From: Haemophilus_A paraphrohaemolyticus_A
GTDB lineage: Bacteria > Pseudomonadota > Gammaproteobacteria > Enterobacterales > Pasteurellaceae
Assembly (NCBI RefSeq): GCF_003253115.1
Contig: NZ_QEQF01000006.1
Location: forward strand, 46,614 to 110,613
DNA length: 64,000 bases
Direction of reading: 5' to 3'
Below, in pieces: positions 50,434 to 57,961 of this stretch. A program made the translations under genes and the position numbers. The notes under the pieces were generated by a model. The model was given only the letters and a program-made list of their open reading frames with translations. It was not told the origin of the DNA and made no database searches. Every line of letters starts with the position of its first letter. Position 1 is the first letter of the stretch.

Positions 50434-51600
50434 TTATTTATTTCCTTTATTTCGATTATGCGTTATACAAAGCATTTCACAATTCTCCGCAGAAGTTGTT
50501 CCGCCTTTACTCCACGCTGAAACATGATCAGCTTCCATTTCTTTTATAGTCCAAATTTTGGTTTTATTGGCATTGTCGTGAATGGCACAAAGCGGGCAGT
50601 TGGATTTCCCTTCTTTTTCGGCTTGCTCTGTTTGTTTTTTATAAGTTGCTTTTTTGGTGGCTTCGTCAAACACTCGAACATCTAGCAATCGTTTATCTTG
50701 CTCTCCACCTAAAATATATTCAAAAATCCCTTTACGGTTTTTTACATAAGGATCGGAATATAAGGCTTTTACCCGCTCTGCAACTTGTTTGGGATTGTAG
50801 GCAGTTTTGCCGTAGGTTGCGTATAATCGTCCCCATTCTAAGCCCTTCATTTCTTTCTCTGGGCTTTCTTCAAATACCATTGAAATCCAATCAATAACCG
50901 TGGTGAAATGATTTTCTAATTCGGTAATGTTGTCGCTGTGGCGATGAGTTTGCATATAATCGCTCACGTTACCGTTGCTTACCCAATTTAAGGCTTCAGC
51001 TAAGAAATCTTGTCGAGCAGCAGAGCCTTTAATATAAGCTCCCCATTTTTGAGTATGCGGATTTTGGCTATTACTAAATTTTTCTTTCGCTTTGGTGACA
51101 AATTTGCCCGAATAAATTGCATTCAGTAATTCTTGCTCATTGAGCGGTACACCTGCAATATTGATAGTTTTAAACCACTCTTTAATATCGCTTTCATCGC
51201 CCTTGCAAATATAAACCAGCAATTTGGTTTTTTTTATCAATTCCTGTTTATCTTCTGGTAACGCATTAAAGTTAAATGGCTCTCCATCAATGATGATTGA
51301 GAGTTTATTGGTCATAAATCTCCCAATACTGGTAATGCGTTGCTGTCCGTCTAGTACTTCGTATCGGTCGTCAGCAGTTTGGTTAAAATAAATTATGCCA
51401 AGCGGATAGCCCTTTAAAATGGATTGAATGACTGCAACATCTCGCTTACCGTCCGCATAAATATAATTGCGTTGATATTCTGGCTGAATGGTGAGCTTCC
51501 CTCCCCAGCCAAATAATCCTTTACCTTCCAATTCGTTATATTGGAATCCTTCGCACAGTGCTTCTAAAGTAATTTCATTATTTAAGGTTGTTTGCATCAT
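50434..51600 (-). CDS. DUF262-HNH nuclease-like protein
   Basis: A 388-residue protein with an N-terminal DUF262 (GmrS/ParB-like) domain, marked by IQPEYQRNYIYADGKRDVAVIQSIL and the DGQQRITS motif at residues 84-91. Its C-terminal HNH domain has Cys335/Cys338, the core D-H at 358-359, Asn373, Cys374/Cys378 and H-N at 381-382. DUF262-HNH fusions occur in phage-defence nucleases (GmrSD, SspE, BrxU). It lies 44 bp after an EcoRI-type methyltransferase gene on the same strand, so a restriction-modification role is likely but unproven. Confidence 0.85.
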   Translation of the reverse strand: MMQTTLNNEITLEALCEGFQYNELEGKGLFGWGGKLTIQPEYQRNYIYADGKRDVAVIQSILKGYPLGIIYFNQTADDRYEVLDGQQRITSIGRFMTNKLSIIIDGEPFNFNALPEDKQELIKKTKLLVYICKGDESDIKEWFKTINIAGVPLNEQELLNAIYSGKFVTKAKEKFSNSQNPHTQKWGAYIKGSAARQDFLAEALNWVSNGNVSDYMQTHRHSDNITELENHFTTVIDWISMVFEESPEKEMKGLEWGRLYATYGKTAYNPKQVAERVKALYSDPYVKNRKGIFEYILGGEQDKRLLDVRVFDEATKKATYKKQTEQAEKEGKSNCPLCAIHDNANKTKIWTIKEMEADHVSAWSKGGTTSAENCEMLCITHNRNKGNK

Positions 51601-51644
51601 AGTTGATTTTTCCGTTATAAGAGAGGTTAATTTTTAAGAGAATT

Positions 51645-52778
51645 TTATGATTTGTGTTTGATTAAAATTCTGCCGTATGTTCTTTTATTATTTACAACAG
51701 TGCAGCCTCCTCTATCCTCACTATGTATTTGATAACCTAATTTTTCTAGAACCTCCTCGGGAGCTGAAGCTCTCGTATTGCCACTAGCTTGCCAAATAAT
51801 GTCAAATTGGTCGGGATTATATTTATCTAAAAAAGAAATCGGTACTCCCATTATCCCGTCAAAATCACTTGGGATTGCATTAGTAAAAGGGACTTCAATG
51901 GCATTGTAATTATCGTATTTTAAGTAAGCAGCTGTACCTACGATTTTTTTATTAAATTTGAGATTGTCTGCCATTGTCATTAATGGTAATGGCTCGTGAC
52001 GGCGACCATGATCTAAATTGGTAAACCACATTCCTGTAGTTCTTGCCATTAGCTCATTTCCAACTTTTCGATATGCACTACCTTCTTGTTTATTTTCAAT
52101 AAATTCATTTTCCATTTCTTTAGGGATATGGAACAATATATCTGCTCCCATAGACATTGCTCCAGACCAAATTTTATTTGATTGGATTAGAGGAAAAACC
52201 TCTTTATAAGTAATAGCATTCTTATTGCTTATAATTGTGAATTTTTTATCTGCTTCTACAATCCAAGCCAAAAACTCTCGAAACAGAGAAAATGGTGGGT
52301 TAGTGATAATAATATCGGCTTGGTCGCGTAATTTTTTCACTTCATCACTACGGAAATCGCCATCGCCTTTTAAATATTTCCACTCTAAATCGTCAATATT
52401 GATTTTACCATCGCCCGACTTATCGTGCGTAAGCGTAAAAATTTTGCCTTGTTTTGGGCTTAATTCTGGATCAAAACGTTCATCACTTTGCTCAAATAAA
52501 GAGGATTGATAAGCAAAGCCTGCAGGTTTGCTGGTAGCGGCAAAGCTTGTGCTGATAAGCTTTTTTAAACCTAAACGCTGGAAATTTTGGGCAAAGTATT
52601 TGGTAAAGTTGCTCCATTCGGGATCATCACAAGGAAGTAGAATGGTTTTATCTTTGAACACATCAGGATTGAAATCCAAGTAGGCTTGCATTTCTTTTTC
52701 AATGTCGTGGTATTGGGTATAAAACTCGTCGTTTTTGGCGGTTTTTGCTTTAGAAAGGTTACTGTTTTTTGCTGCCAT
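51645..52778 (-). CDS. Adenine-specific DNA methyltransferase, EcoRI-methylase family
   Basis: A 377-residue protein with the catalytic motif NPPF (residues 160-163, DIIITNPPFSLFREFLAWI) of N6-adenine methyltransferases and the segment LPCDDPEWSNFTKYFAQNF (about 48-66) typical of the M.EcoRI-like family. Length is near that family (about 330-380). Target sequence is unknown and need not be GAATTC. A strong gaggtgg ribosome-binding site precedes the ATG. It is the first gene of a pair with the DUF262-HNH gene; six 11-bp tandem repeats lie 62-127 bp upstream of its start. Confidence 0.87.
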   Translation of the reverse strand: MAAKNSNLSKAKTAKNDEFYTQYHDIEKEMQAYLDFNPDVFKDKTILLPCDDPEWSNFTKYFAQNFQRLGLKKLISTSFAATSKPAGFAYQSSLFEQSDERFDPELSPKQGKIFTLTHDKSGDGKINIDDLEWKYLKGDGDFRSDEVKKLRDQADIIITNPPFSLFREFLAWIVEADKKFTIISNKNAITYKEVFPLIQSNKIWSGAMSMGADILFHIPKEMENEFIENKQEGSAYRKVGNELMARTTGMWFTNLDHGRRHEPLPLMTMADNLKFNKKIVGTAAYLKYDNYNAIEVPFTNAIPSDFDGIMGVPISFLDKYNPDQFDIIWQASGNTRASAPEEVLEKLGYQIHSEDRGGCTVVNNKRTYGRILIKHKS

Positions 52779-52839
52779 TATGCCACCTCTTTTTTCATAG
52801 GGGCTATTGACAGCAATAGAATAGATTTTAAACTATTTT

Positions 52840-52905
52840 GTGTAGAATCGGTGTAGAATCGGTGTAGAATCGGTGTAGAATCGGTGTAGAATCGGTGTAG
52901 AATCG
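52840..52905. repeat. Six perfect 11-bp tandem repeats upstream of the methyltransferase gene
   Basis: GTGTAGAATCG is repeated six times without a mismatch, 62-127 bp upstream of the methyltransferase ATG, in its promoter or leader region. The unit is about one helical turn and not a multiple of 3. Perfect arrays of this kind change copy number by slippage and can alter promoter activity. No promoter elements of good quality could be fixed around it. Confidence 0.97.
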
Positions 52906-53009
52906 TATGAGGCATTTATATTCTCCTAATATATAAACTAAATTCCTGTAAATTATATCGTATTTGCATACTGAATAAAAAAACTCTTATTTCTTATATA
53001 AATGCTTTA

Positions 53010-53060
53010 ACAAGCGGTCGAATTCGTAAAATCAAACGCAAATTCGACCGCTTGTTTTTC
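53010..53060. terminator. Uptake-signal pair hairpin before the permease gene
   Basis: ACAAGCGGTCGAATT (53010-53024) and its complement AATTCGACCGCTTGT (53041-53055) form a 15-bp stem followed by ttttc. No plus-strand gene precedes it, so it seems to be left over from an earlier arrangement, perhaps the end of a gene once located here. The rest of 52779-53145 holds the tandem repeats and the permease ribosome-binding site. Confidence 0.65.
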
Positions 53061-53145
53061 TATATTGTAACAATTCGTTAATCTCCCCTTGCAACCCAGC
53101 TAATTTTCCTTACAATCGGGAAAAACAATTTTTTAAGGATTTTCT

Positions 53146-53862
53146 GTGTTAGAAACTTTATTACTTCAAATCCCGTTTATGGATGAAGGTCGGGTCAAAT
53201 TAGTGATTGATGCCTTTTGGCCGATGGTAGAAGCGGCGGTGTTGGTCTCTATTCCACTCGCGATTGCTTCTTTTATTATTGGGATGATTTTAGCAGTGGG
53301 TGTGGCGTTAATTCGTGTAACGCCTGTAAATGGTGTGTTGCATCGAATCGCTCTGGCAATTGTGAAAGTGTACATCTCGATTATTCGAGGTACGCCAATG
53401 TTGGTGCAAATCTCGGTGGTGTTTTACGGTTTGCCTGCGATTGGGGTATTTATTGACCCGATTCCCGCGGCGATTATTGGCTTCTCACTCAATATAGGGG
53501 CGTATGCGTCGGAAACGGTACGTGCGGCGATTTCTTCTGTGCCGAAAGGGCAGTGGGAGGCAGGTTATACGATTGGGATGACTTATATGCAAACCTTCCG
53601 CCGTATAATTGCTCCGCAAGCGGTTCGCGTGGCAGTTCCGCCGTTGAGTAATACTTTCATCGGCTTATTTAAAGATACTTCGCTGGCTTCGGTGGTGACG
53701 GTAACGGAGATGTTCCGCGTGGCTCAACAAATGGCGAATATGTCGTATGATTTCTTGCCTGTTTATATTGAAGCGGGCGTGATTTATTGGTGCTTCTGTT
53801 GGGTGCTATTCCTCATTCAAGCAAAATTAGAAACCCGTTTTAATCGTTTTGTTGCAAAATAA
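53146..53862 (+). CDS. Amino-acid ABC transporter permease, cystine type
   Basis: Inner-membrane subunit of a polar amino-acid importer. The 238-residue product has about five helices and the ABC permease coupling segment EAGYTIGMTYMQTFRRIIAPQAVRVAVPPLSN (EAA motif). The start is GTG, with taaggat 8 bp upstream. It is 6 bp before the ATPase gene. The matching binding protein is encoded at 47597-48379, separated by five unrelated genes. Confidence 0.92.
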   Translation: MLETLLLQIPFMDEGRVKLVIDAFWPMVEAAVLVSIPLAIASFIIGMILAVGVALIRVTPVNGVLHRIALAIVKVYISIIRGTPMLVQISVVFYGLPAIGVFIDPIPAAIIGFSLNIGAYASETVRAAISSVPKGQWEAGYTIGMTYMQTFRRIIAPQAVRVAVPPLSNTFIGLFKDTSLASVVTVTEMFRVAQQMANMSYDFLPVYIEAGVIYWCFCWVLFLIQAKLETRFNRFVAK

Positions 53863-53868
53863 GGAAAA

Positions 53869-54621
53869 ATGATGATCGAGATTAAAAATATCCATAAAAC
53901 ATTTGGCAACAATACGATTTTGCGTGGTATTGACCTGAATATTCAAAAAGGGCAAGTAGTCGTGATTTTAGGGCCTTCAGGTTCGGGCAAGACGACGTTT
54001 TTGCGTTGTCTGAATGCACTAGAAATGCCGGAGCAAGGTACAATTAAATTCGAAAATGAGCAACCGCTAGCGGTTGATTTTGGGGATAATCCTACAAAAA
54101 AAGCCATTTTAGCATTGCGCCGTAAATCGGGTATGGTCTTCCAAAATTACAATCTTTTTCCGCATAAAACAGCGGTAGAAAATGTGATGGAAGGTCCTGT
54201 ATTCGTGCAAGGAAAGTCAGTTACACAAGCTAAACAAGAAGCAATGGCGTTGTTGGCTAAAGTGGGATTAGCGGATAAAGCAGAGCTCTACCCTTACCAA
54301 CTTTCAGGCGGGCAGCAACAACGTGTTGGGATTGCACGTGCGTTGGCAATTCAGCCTGAACTGATGCTGTTTGATGAGCCAACTTCGGCACTTGACCCAG
54401 AGCTTGTACAAGATGTGTTAAACACGATGAAAGAGTTGGCAAATGAAGGTTGGACGATGGTAGTGGTCACGCACGAGATCAAGTTTGCCTTAGATGTTGC
54501 TGATGTGGTTGTGGTGATGGATGGTGGGGATATTGTAGAACAAGGTTCGCCGAAAGCGTTATTTGAAAATCCGCAGCACGAACGTACTAAACGGTTCTTG
54601 CATCAAATTCGGGATCACTAA
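53869..54621 (+). CDS. Amino-acid ABC transporter ATPase, cystine type
   Basis: ATP-binding subunit of the same importer. The 250-residue product has Walker A LGPSGSGKTTFL, the Q-loop at MVFQNYNLFPHKTA, the signature QLSGGQQQRVGIARAL, Walker B MLFDEPTSALDPE and the switch His in VVTHEI. Length and motifs match the GlnQ/TcyN group of polar amino-acid transporters. Two ATG codons in tandem begin the gene; either may be used. Confidence 0.94.
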   Translation: MMIEIKNIHKTFGNNTILRGIDLNIQKGQVVVILGPSGSGKTTFLRCLNALEMPEQGTIKFENEQPLAVDFGDNPTKKAILALRRKSGMVFQNYNLFPHKTAVENVMEGPVFVQGKSVTQAKQEAMALLAKVGLADKAELYPYQLSGGQQQRVGIARALAIQPELMLFDEPTSALDPELVQDVLNTMKELANEGWTMVVVTHEIKFALDVADVVVVMDGGDIVEQGSPKALFENPQHERTKRFLHQIRDH

Positions 54622-54729
54622 TCTTCTAGATTAGTCTTTTGCGTTAGATCATATAATTTCTAATCTGCATTTGACCCTCTAACTAATTAGTATTAAAGTT
54701 ATATCCACTTTTTTAAAAAGGGATATGTT

Positions 54730-55017
54730 ATGAAAAACGAAAAACCAATTGAATGCACAGGTTGCAACACTTTTGATGTCGGTTCTATTTTAGATAATAG
54801 TGAAGTGACGGCTCAAGTTGAGCGAGTTTATGGTTCTGAAGCAGAAGCTCAAGAGGCATTAGCCCGTTTAAATGCGAAAGCTAAAGAGGTTGATGAAGGC
54901 TATCAAGTAGAAAGCCAAATCAATGCAGTGGAAGGTGGTTTCAAACTGGATGCGAACTTTACCTTTAGCTGTCAAGCCGAAGTGGTCATCTTCCAGTTAG
55001 GTACACGTGCTATTTAA
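54730..55017 (+). CDS. YfcZ/YiiS family protein (DUF406)
   Basis: A 95-residue soluble protein of the YfcZ/YiiS family. It has the ECTGCNTFDVGSILDNSEV start with a Cys-x2-Cys pair and the FKLDANFTFSCQAEVVIFQLGTR ending that define the family. No function is established. It stands alone with its own terminator between the ABC transporter and the atp operon. Confidence 0.88.
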   Translation: MKNEKPIECTGCNTFDVGSILDNSEVTAQVERVYGSEAEAQEALARLNAKAKEVDEGYQVESQINAVEGGFKLDANFTFSCQAEVVIFQLGTRAI

Positions 55018-55024
55018 TTTTTAG

Positions 55025-55055
55025 AAAAAGCGAGAATTTATTTCTCGCTTTTTCA
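55025..55055 (+). terminator. Terminator of the YfcZ-like gene
   Basis: A perfect 12-bp stem aaaaagcgagaa/ttctcgcttttt with a tttat loop, 8 bp after the stop. Confidence 0.92.
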
Positions 55056-55214
55056 TCTTTTATTTTTCTGTTTCAAATAAGTTAATTTTTTACAAGAGAT
55101 CAAAAAAAGTAATTGCTTTTAATTCTTTTAAAACATAAAAAAATTAAAAAAGGAACTTTTTAACTAAATTTTAACAAAACGCAATTTTCTTCCCCTTTTT
55201 TAGTATGATTTTTG

Positions 55215-55242
55215 TTGAAACTCAACAATGGTAGCGTATAAT
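55215..55242 (+). promoter_or_regulatory. Promoter of the atp operon
   Basis: TTGAAA (55215-55220), a 16-bp spacer and a perfect TATAAT (55237-55242) lie about 47 bp before atpI. The preceding 55056-55214 is AT-rich with no gene. Confidence 0.75.
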
Positions 55243-55288
55243 TCGAGTGATTTTTCTGAATTAACAAACTGAATAAAAAGGAACGCCA

Positions 55289-55669
55289 ATGTCGGCTGTT
55301 ATCAACCGAGCCAAACATCGTTATATCAAAGCGATAAAATGGGAAATGGCGATTATTTTTTTGAGTTTCCTTGCAGTGATTACCGTGCAATCCGAACTTA
55401 ATGTTTCGTTTTTAGCGGGAGCAATTTCAAGTTTTTTACCGCATTGCGTGTTTGTTTACTGGATTTTCTTTAAATCAGCAAAAGTTCAACAAAAAATGAC
55501 AGCTTTCTACTGGGGAGAGGGAATGAAATGGTTAATGACGATGGTGTTAATCATCCTGAGTTTGACTCTGCTTCCTGCGTTAAAAGTGCTGTTTTTCTTT
55601 GCTGGTTATTTCGTTACATTATTGTTAAATATTGTGTTACCTGTAATGCTCGAACGGCATACAACCTAG
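55289..55669 (+). CDS. atpI: ATP synthase assembly protein AtpI
   Basis: Helps assemble the c-ring of F1Fo-ATP synthase. The 126-residue product has four predicted helices. The segment SFLAGAISSFLPHCVFVYWIFF and the C-terminal GYFVTLLLNIVLPVML are typical of AtpI. Sequence conservation is low in this family; position as first gene of the operon supports the call. It is 27 bp before atpB. Confidence 0.9.
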   Translation: MSAVINRAKHRYIKAIKWEMAIIFLSFLAVITVQSELNVSFLAGAISSFLPHCVFVYWIFFKSAKVQQKMTAFYWGEGMKWLMTMVLIILSLTLLPALKVLFFFAGYFVTLLLNIVLPVMLERHTT

Positions 55670-55696
55670 TTTTTATATTTTTATCAAGGATAAATT

Positions 55697-56494
55697 ATGG
55701 CTGGAAATACCGCTGAATATATTGGTCACCACCTTACGTTTGCAACCACAGGCGAGGGCTTTTGGAATGTGCATTTAGATACGTTATTTTTCTCTATCGT
55801 ATCCGCTCTGATTTTCTTATTTGTGTTTCGCAAAGTTGCAAAAAGTGCAACGACTGGCGTGCCAAGTAAGTTGCAATGTTTTGTAGAAATGGTGGTTGAA
55901 TGGGTGGATGGTTTAGTAAAAGATAACCTTCACGCATCACACCATATTCGTCATAAAGTGGCTGCATTAGCATTAACCATTTTCTGTTGGGTTTTTGTGA
56001 TGAATGCGATTGACTTAGTTCCTGTTGATTTTCTTCCTCAATTCGCTGGATTGTTCGGTGTTCACTATTTACGTGCTGTACCAACTGCAGATATTAGTGC
56101 AACACTCGGTATGTCAATCTGTGTATTCGGCTTAATCCTTTTCTACACAGTGAAATCAAAAGGCTTTAGTGGTTTAGTAAAAGAATATACGCTCCACCCT
56201 TTTAATCACTGGGCATTTATTCCTGTCAACTTCATTCTTGAAAGCGTAACATTATTAGCAAAACCGATTTCATTGGCGTTCCGTCTATTCGGTAATATGT
56301 ATGCAGGTGAGTTAATCTTCATCTTAATTGCAGTAATGTATATGGCGGACAATTTTGCATTGCAAGCATTGGGTATTCCATTGCATTTAGTTTGGGCAAT
56401 TTTCCACATTTTGGTTATTACGCTCCAAGCCTTTATCTTTATGATGCTAACGATTGTTTACTTGAGTATCGCTTATAACAAAGCGGATCATTAA
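55697..56494 (+). CDS. atpB: ATP synthase Fo subunit a
   Basis: Stator channel subunit for proton passage. The 265-residue product has five or six helices. The essential arginine region is FRLFGNMYAGELIFI, followed by HLVWAIFHILVITLQAFIFMMLTIVYLS. Length is typical of gammaproteobacteria (262-271). A long imperfect hairpin built from inverted uptake signals lies between it and atpE. Confidence 0.97.
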   Translation: MAGNTAEYIGHHLTFATTGEGFWNVHLDTLFFSIVSALIFLFVFRKVAKSATTGVPSKLQCFVEMVVEWVDGLVKDNLHASHHIRHKVAALALTIFCWVFVMNAIDLVPVDFLPQFAGLFGVHYLRAVPTADISATLGMSICVFGLILFYTVKSKGFSGLVKEYTLHPFNHWAFIPVNFILESVTLLAKPISLAFRLFGNMYAGELIFILIAVMYMADNFALQALGIPLHLVWAIFHILVITLQAFIFMMLTIVYLSIAYNKADH

Positions 56495-56504
56495 ACGAAC
56501 CCAT

Positions 56505-56548
56505 AAGCGGTGGAATTTTAGTGAAATTTTGCAAAAATTAGACCGCTT
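56505..56548 (+). other. Uptake-signal pair hairpin inside the atp operon, between atpB and atpE
   Basis: AAGCGGT (56505-56511) and ACCGCTT (56542-56548) with inner aatttt/aaaatt pairing form an imperfect hairpin followed by gtatttttc. As an intra-operon element it could cause partial termination or protect the atpE messenger end, adjusting the high c-subunit ratio. That effect is an inference. Confidence 0.55.
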
Positions 56549-56618
56549 GTATTTTTCTTTAACTTAAACAAAACCTTAGCCGAGAGGCTAATTCCTCAAT
56601 CTTTTAATGGAGAACATT

Positions 56619-56873
56619 ATGGAATCAGTAATCACAGCAACTATTATTGGTGCATCAATTTTATTAGCTTTCGCAGCACTTGGTACTGCAATTGGCTTCG
56701 CACTTTTAGGTGGCAAATTTTTAGAGTCTTCTGCTCGTCAACCTGAATTAGCAAGCAGCTTACAAACTAAAATGTTCATCGTTGCTGGTCTTTTAGATGC
56801 TATCGCAATGATCGCTGTTGGTATTGCATTATTATTCATCTTCGCAAACCCATTCATCGGTTTATTAGGCTAA
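56619..56873 (+). CDS. atpE: ATP synthase Fo subunit c
   Basis: Rotor-ring subunit carrying the proton. The 84-residue hairpin of two helices has the polar loop SSARQPELASS and the proton-binding acidic residue in the second helix (GLLDAIAMIAVGIALLF, Asp in LLDA). ATG 56619 was chosen because the earlier ATG 56607 lies within the ggagaac ribosome-binding site. A very strong site suits the high copy number of this subunit. Confidence 0.97.
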   Translation: MESVITATIIGASILLAFAALGTAIGFALLGGKFLESSARQPELASSLQTKMFIVAGLLDAIAMIAVGIALLFIFANPFIGLLG

Positions 56874-56931
56874 TCCCTATAAATAATAGGCGTTACCTTC
56901 GGGTAATTTAACTAACTTTATAGGAGGCGTT

Positions 56932-57402
56932 GTGAACTTAAATGCAACACTAATTGGCCAACTTATTGCGTTCGTCCTTTTTGTGGCGTTCTGTATGAAA
57001 TATGTATGGCCACCGCTTATTAAAGCGATTGAAGAGCGTCAAGCAAATATAGCTAACGCTTTAGCATCAGCGGAAAAAGCGAAACAAGAGCAAGCAGACT
57101 CAAAAGCTGAAGCGGATAAAGAAATCCTTAAAGCTAAAGAAGAAGCTCAAAAAATTATTGATTTAGCAACGAAAAGACGTAATGAAATTTTAGAATCTGT
57201 GCAAGCAGAGGCTGAGGTGGAACGTCAGCGTATTATTGAACAAGGTCGTGCGGAAGTTGAAAGCGAACGTAAACGTGTTCAAGAAGAGCTTCGTCAAAAA
57301 GTAGCAGCATTAGCCGTGGCTGGTGCAGAGAAAATTGTGGGTCGCTCTGTAGATAGCGCGGCGAACAATGACATTATTGATAAGCTAGTTGCAGAACTAT
57401 AA
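56932..57402 (+). CDS. atpF: ATP synthase Fo subunit b
   Basis: Peripheral stalk subunit. The 156-residue product has one N-terminal membrane helix (LIGQLIAFVLFVAFCMKYVW) followed by a long charged helix that dimerises (about 30-140). Length equals E. coli AtpF. The start is GTG behind a strong aggagg site. It ends 13 bp before the start of atpH. Confidence 0.97.
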   Translation: MNLNATLIGQLIAFVLFVAFCMKYVWPPLIKAIEERQANIANALASAEKAKQEQADSKAEADKEILKAKEEAQKIIDLATKRRNEILESVQAEAEVERQRIIEQGRAEVESERKRVQEELRQKVAALAVAGAEKIVGRSVDSAANNDIIDKLVAEL

Positions 57403-57415
57403 TAAGGTGGGGCAG

Positions 57416-57949
57416 ATGTCAGAATATAGTACAGTAGCTCGCCCCTACGCTAAAGCAGCTTTTGATTTTGCTTTAGAGCAAGGTCAGTTGGATAAATGGC
57501 AGGCAATGTTGCAGTTTTCAGCGGTTGTTGCTGAAAATGAGCAGGTGGAAGAATACATCAGCGGTGCACTTGCAAGCGGTCAAATTGCAGATTTCTTTTG
57601 CAATATCTGCGGCGACCAACTTGACCAATATGGGCAAAATTTTATTCGTGTAATGGCTGAAAACAAGCGTTTACCTGTGTTACCTGCGGTGTATGAGCAA
57701 TTCTTAACATTGCGTGCAGAACATGAAGCGGTGAAAGATGTTTTAGTCGTGTCAGCTACCGAATTAAGTCAAGCACAAACCGATAAAATCGCAAGCGCGA
57801 TGGAAAAACGCTTAGGTCAGAAAGTCCGTTTAAGTAGCCAAATCGATAAAGCCCTAATTGCAGGTGTGATTATTCAATATGATGATGTGGTGATTGATGG
57901 CAGTAGCCGCGGGCAGTTAGAACGATTAAGCCAAGCGTTGAGCTTGTAA
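57416..57949 (+). CDS. atpH: ATP synthase F1 subunit delta
   Basis: Caps the F1 head and joins it to the b-dimer stalk. The 177-residue product has E. coli delta length, starting SEYSTVARPYAKAAFDFALEQ with an N-terminal helical domain and ending with the family segment IDKALIAGVIIQYDDVVIDGSSRGQLERLSQAL. ATG 57416 with aaggtggggc upstream was preferred to an in-frame start inside atpF. Confidence 0.97.
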   Translation: MSEYSTVARPYAKAAFDFALEQGQLDKWQAMLQFSAVVAENEQVEEYISGALASGQIADFFCNICGDQLDQYGQNFIRVMAENKRLPVLPAVYEQFLTLRAEHEAVKDVLVVSATELSQAQTDKIASAMEKRLGQKVRLSSQIDKALIAGVIIQYDDVVIDGSSRGQLERLSQALSL

Positions 57950-57961
57950 GAGGAATAAAAA

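Noticed and set aside
52840..52905. CRISPR-like array
   Set aside because: The 11-bp units are directly adjacent with no spacers and no cas genes are nearby. The 18-bp array at 23473-23652 fails for the same reason.
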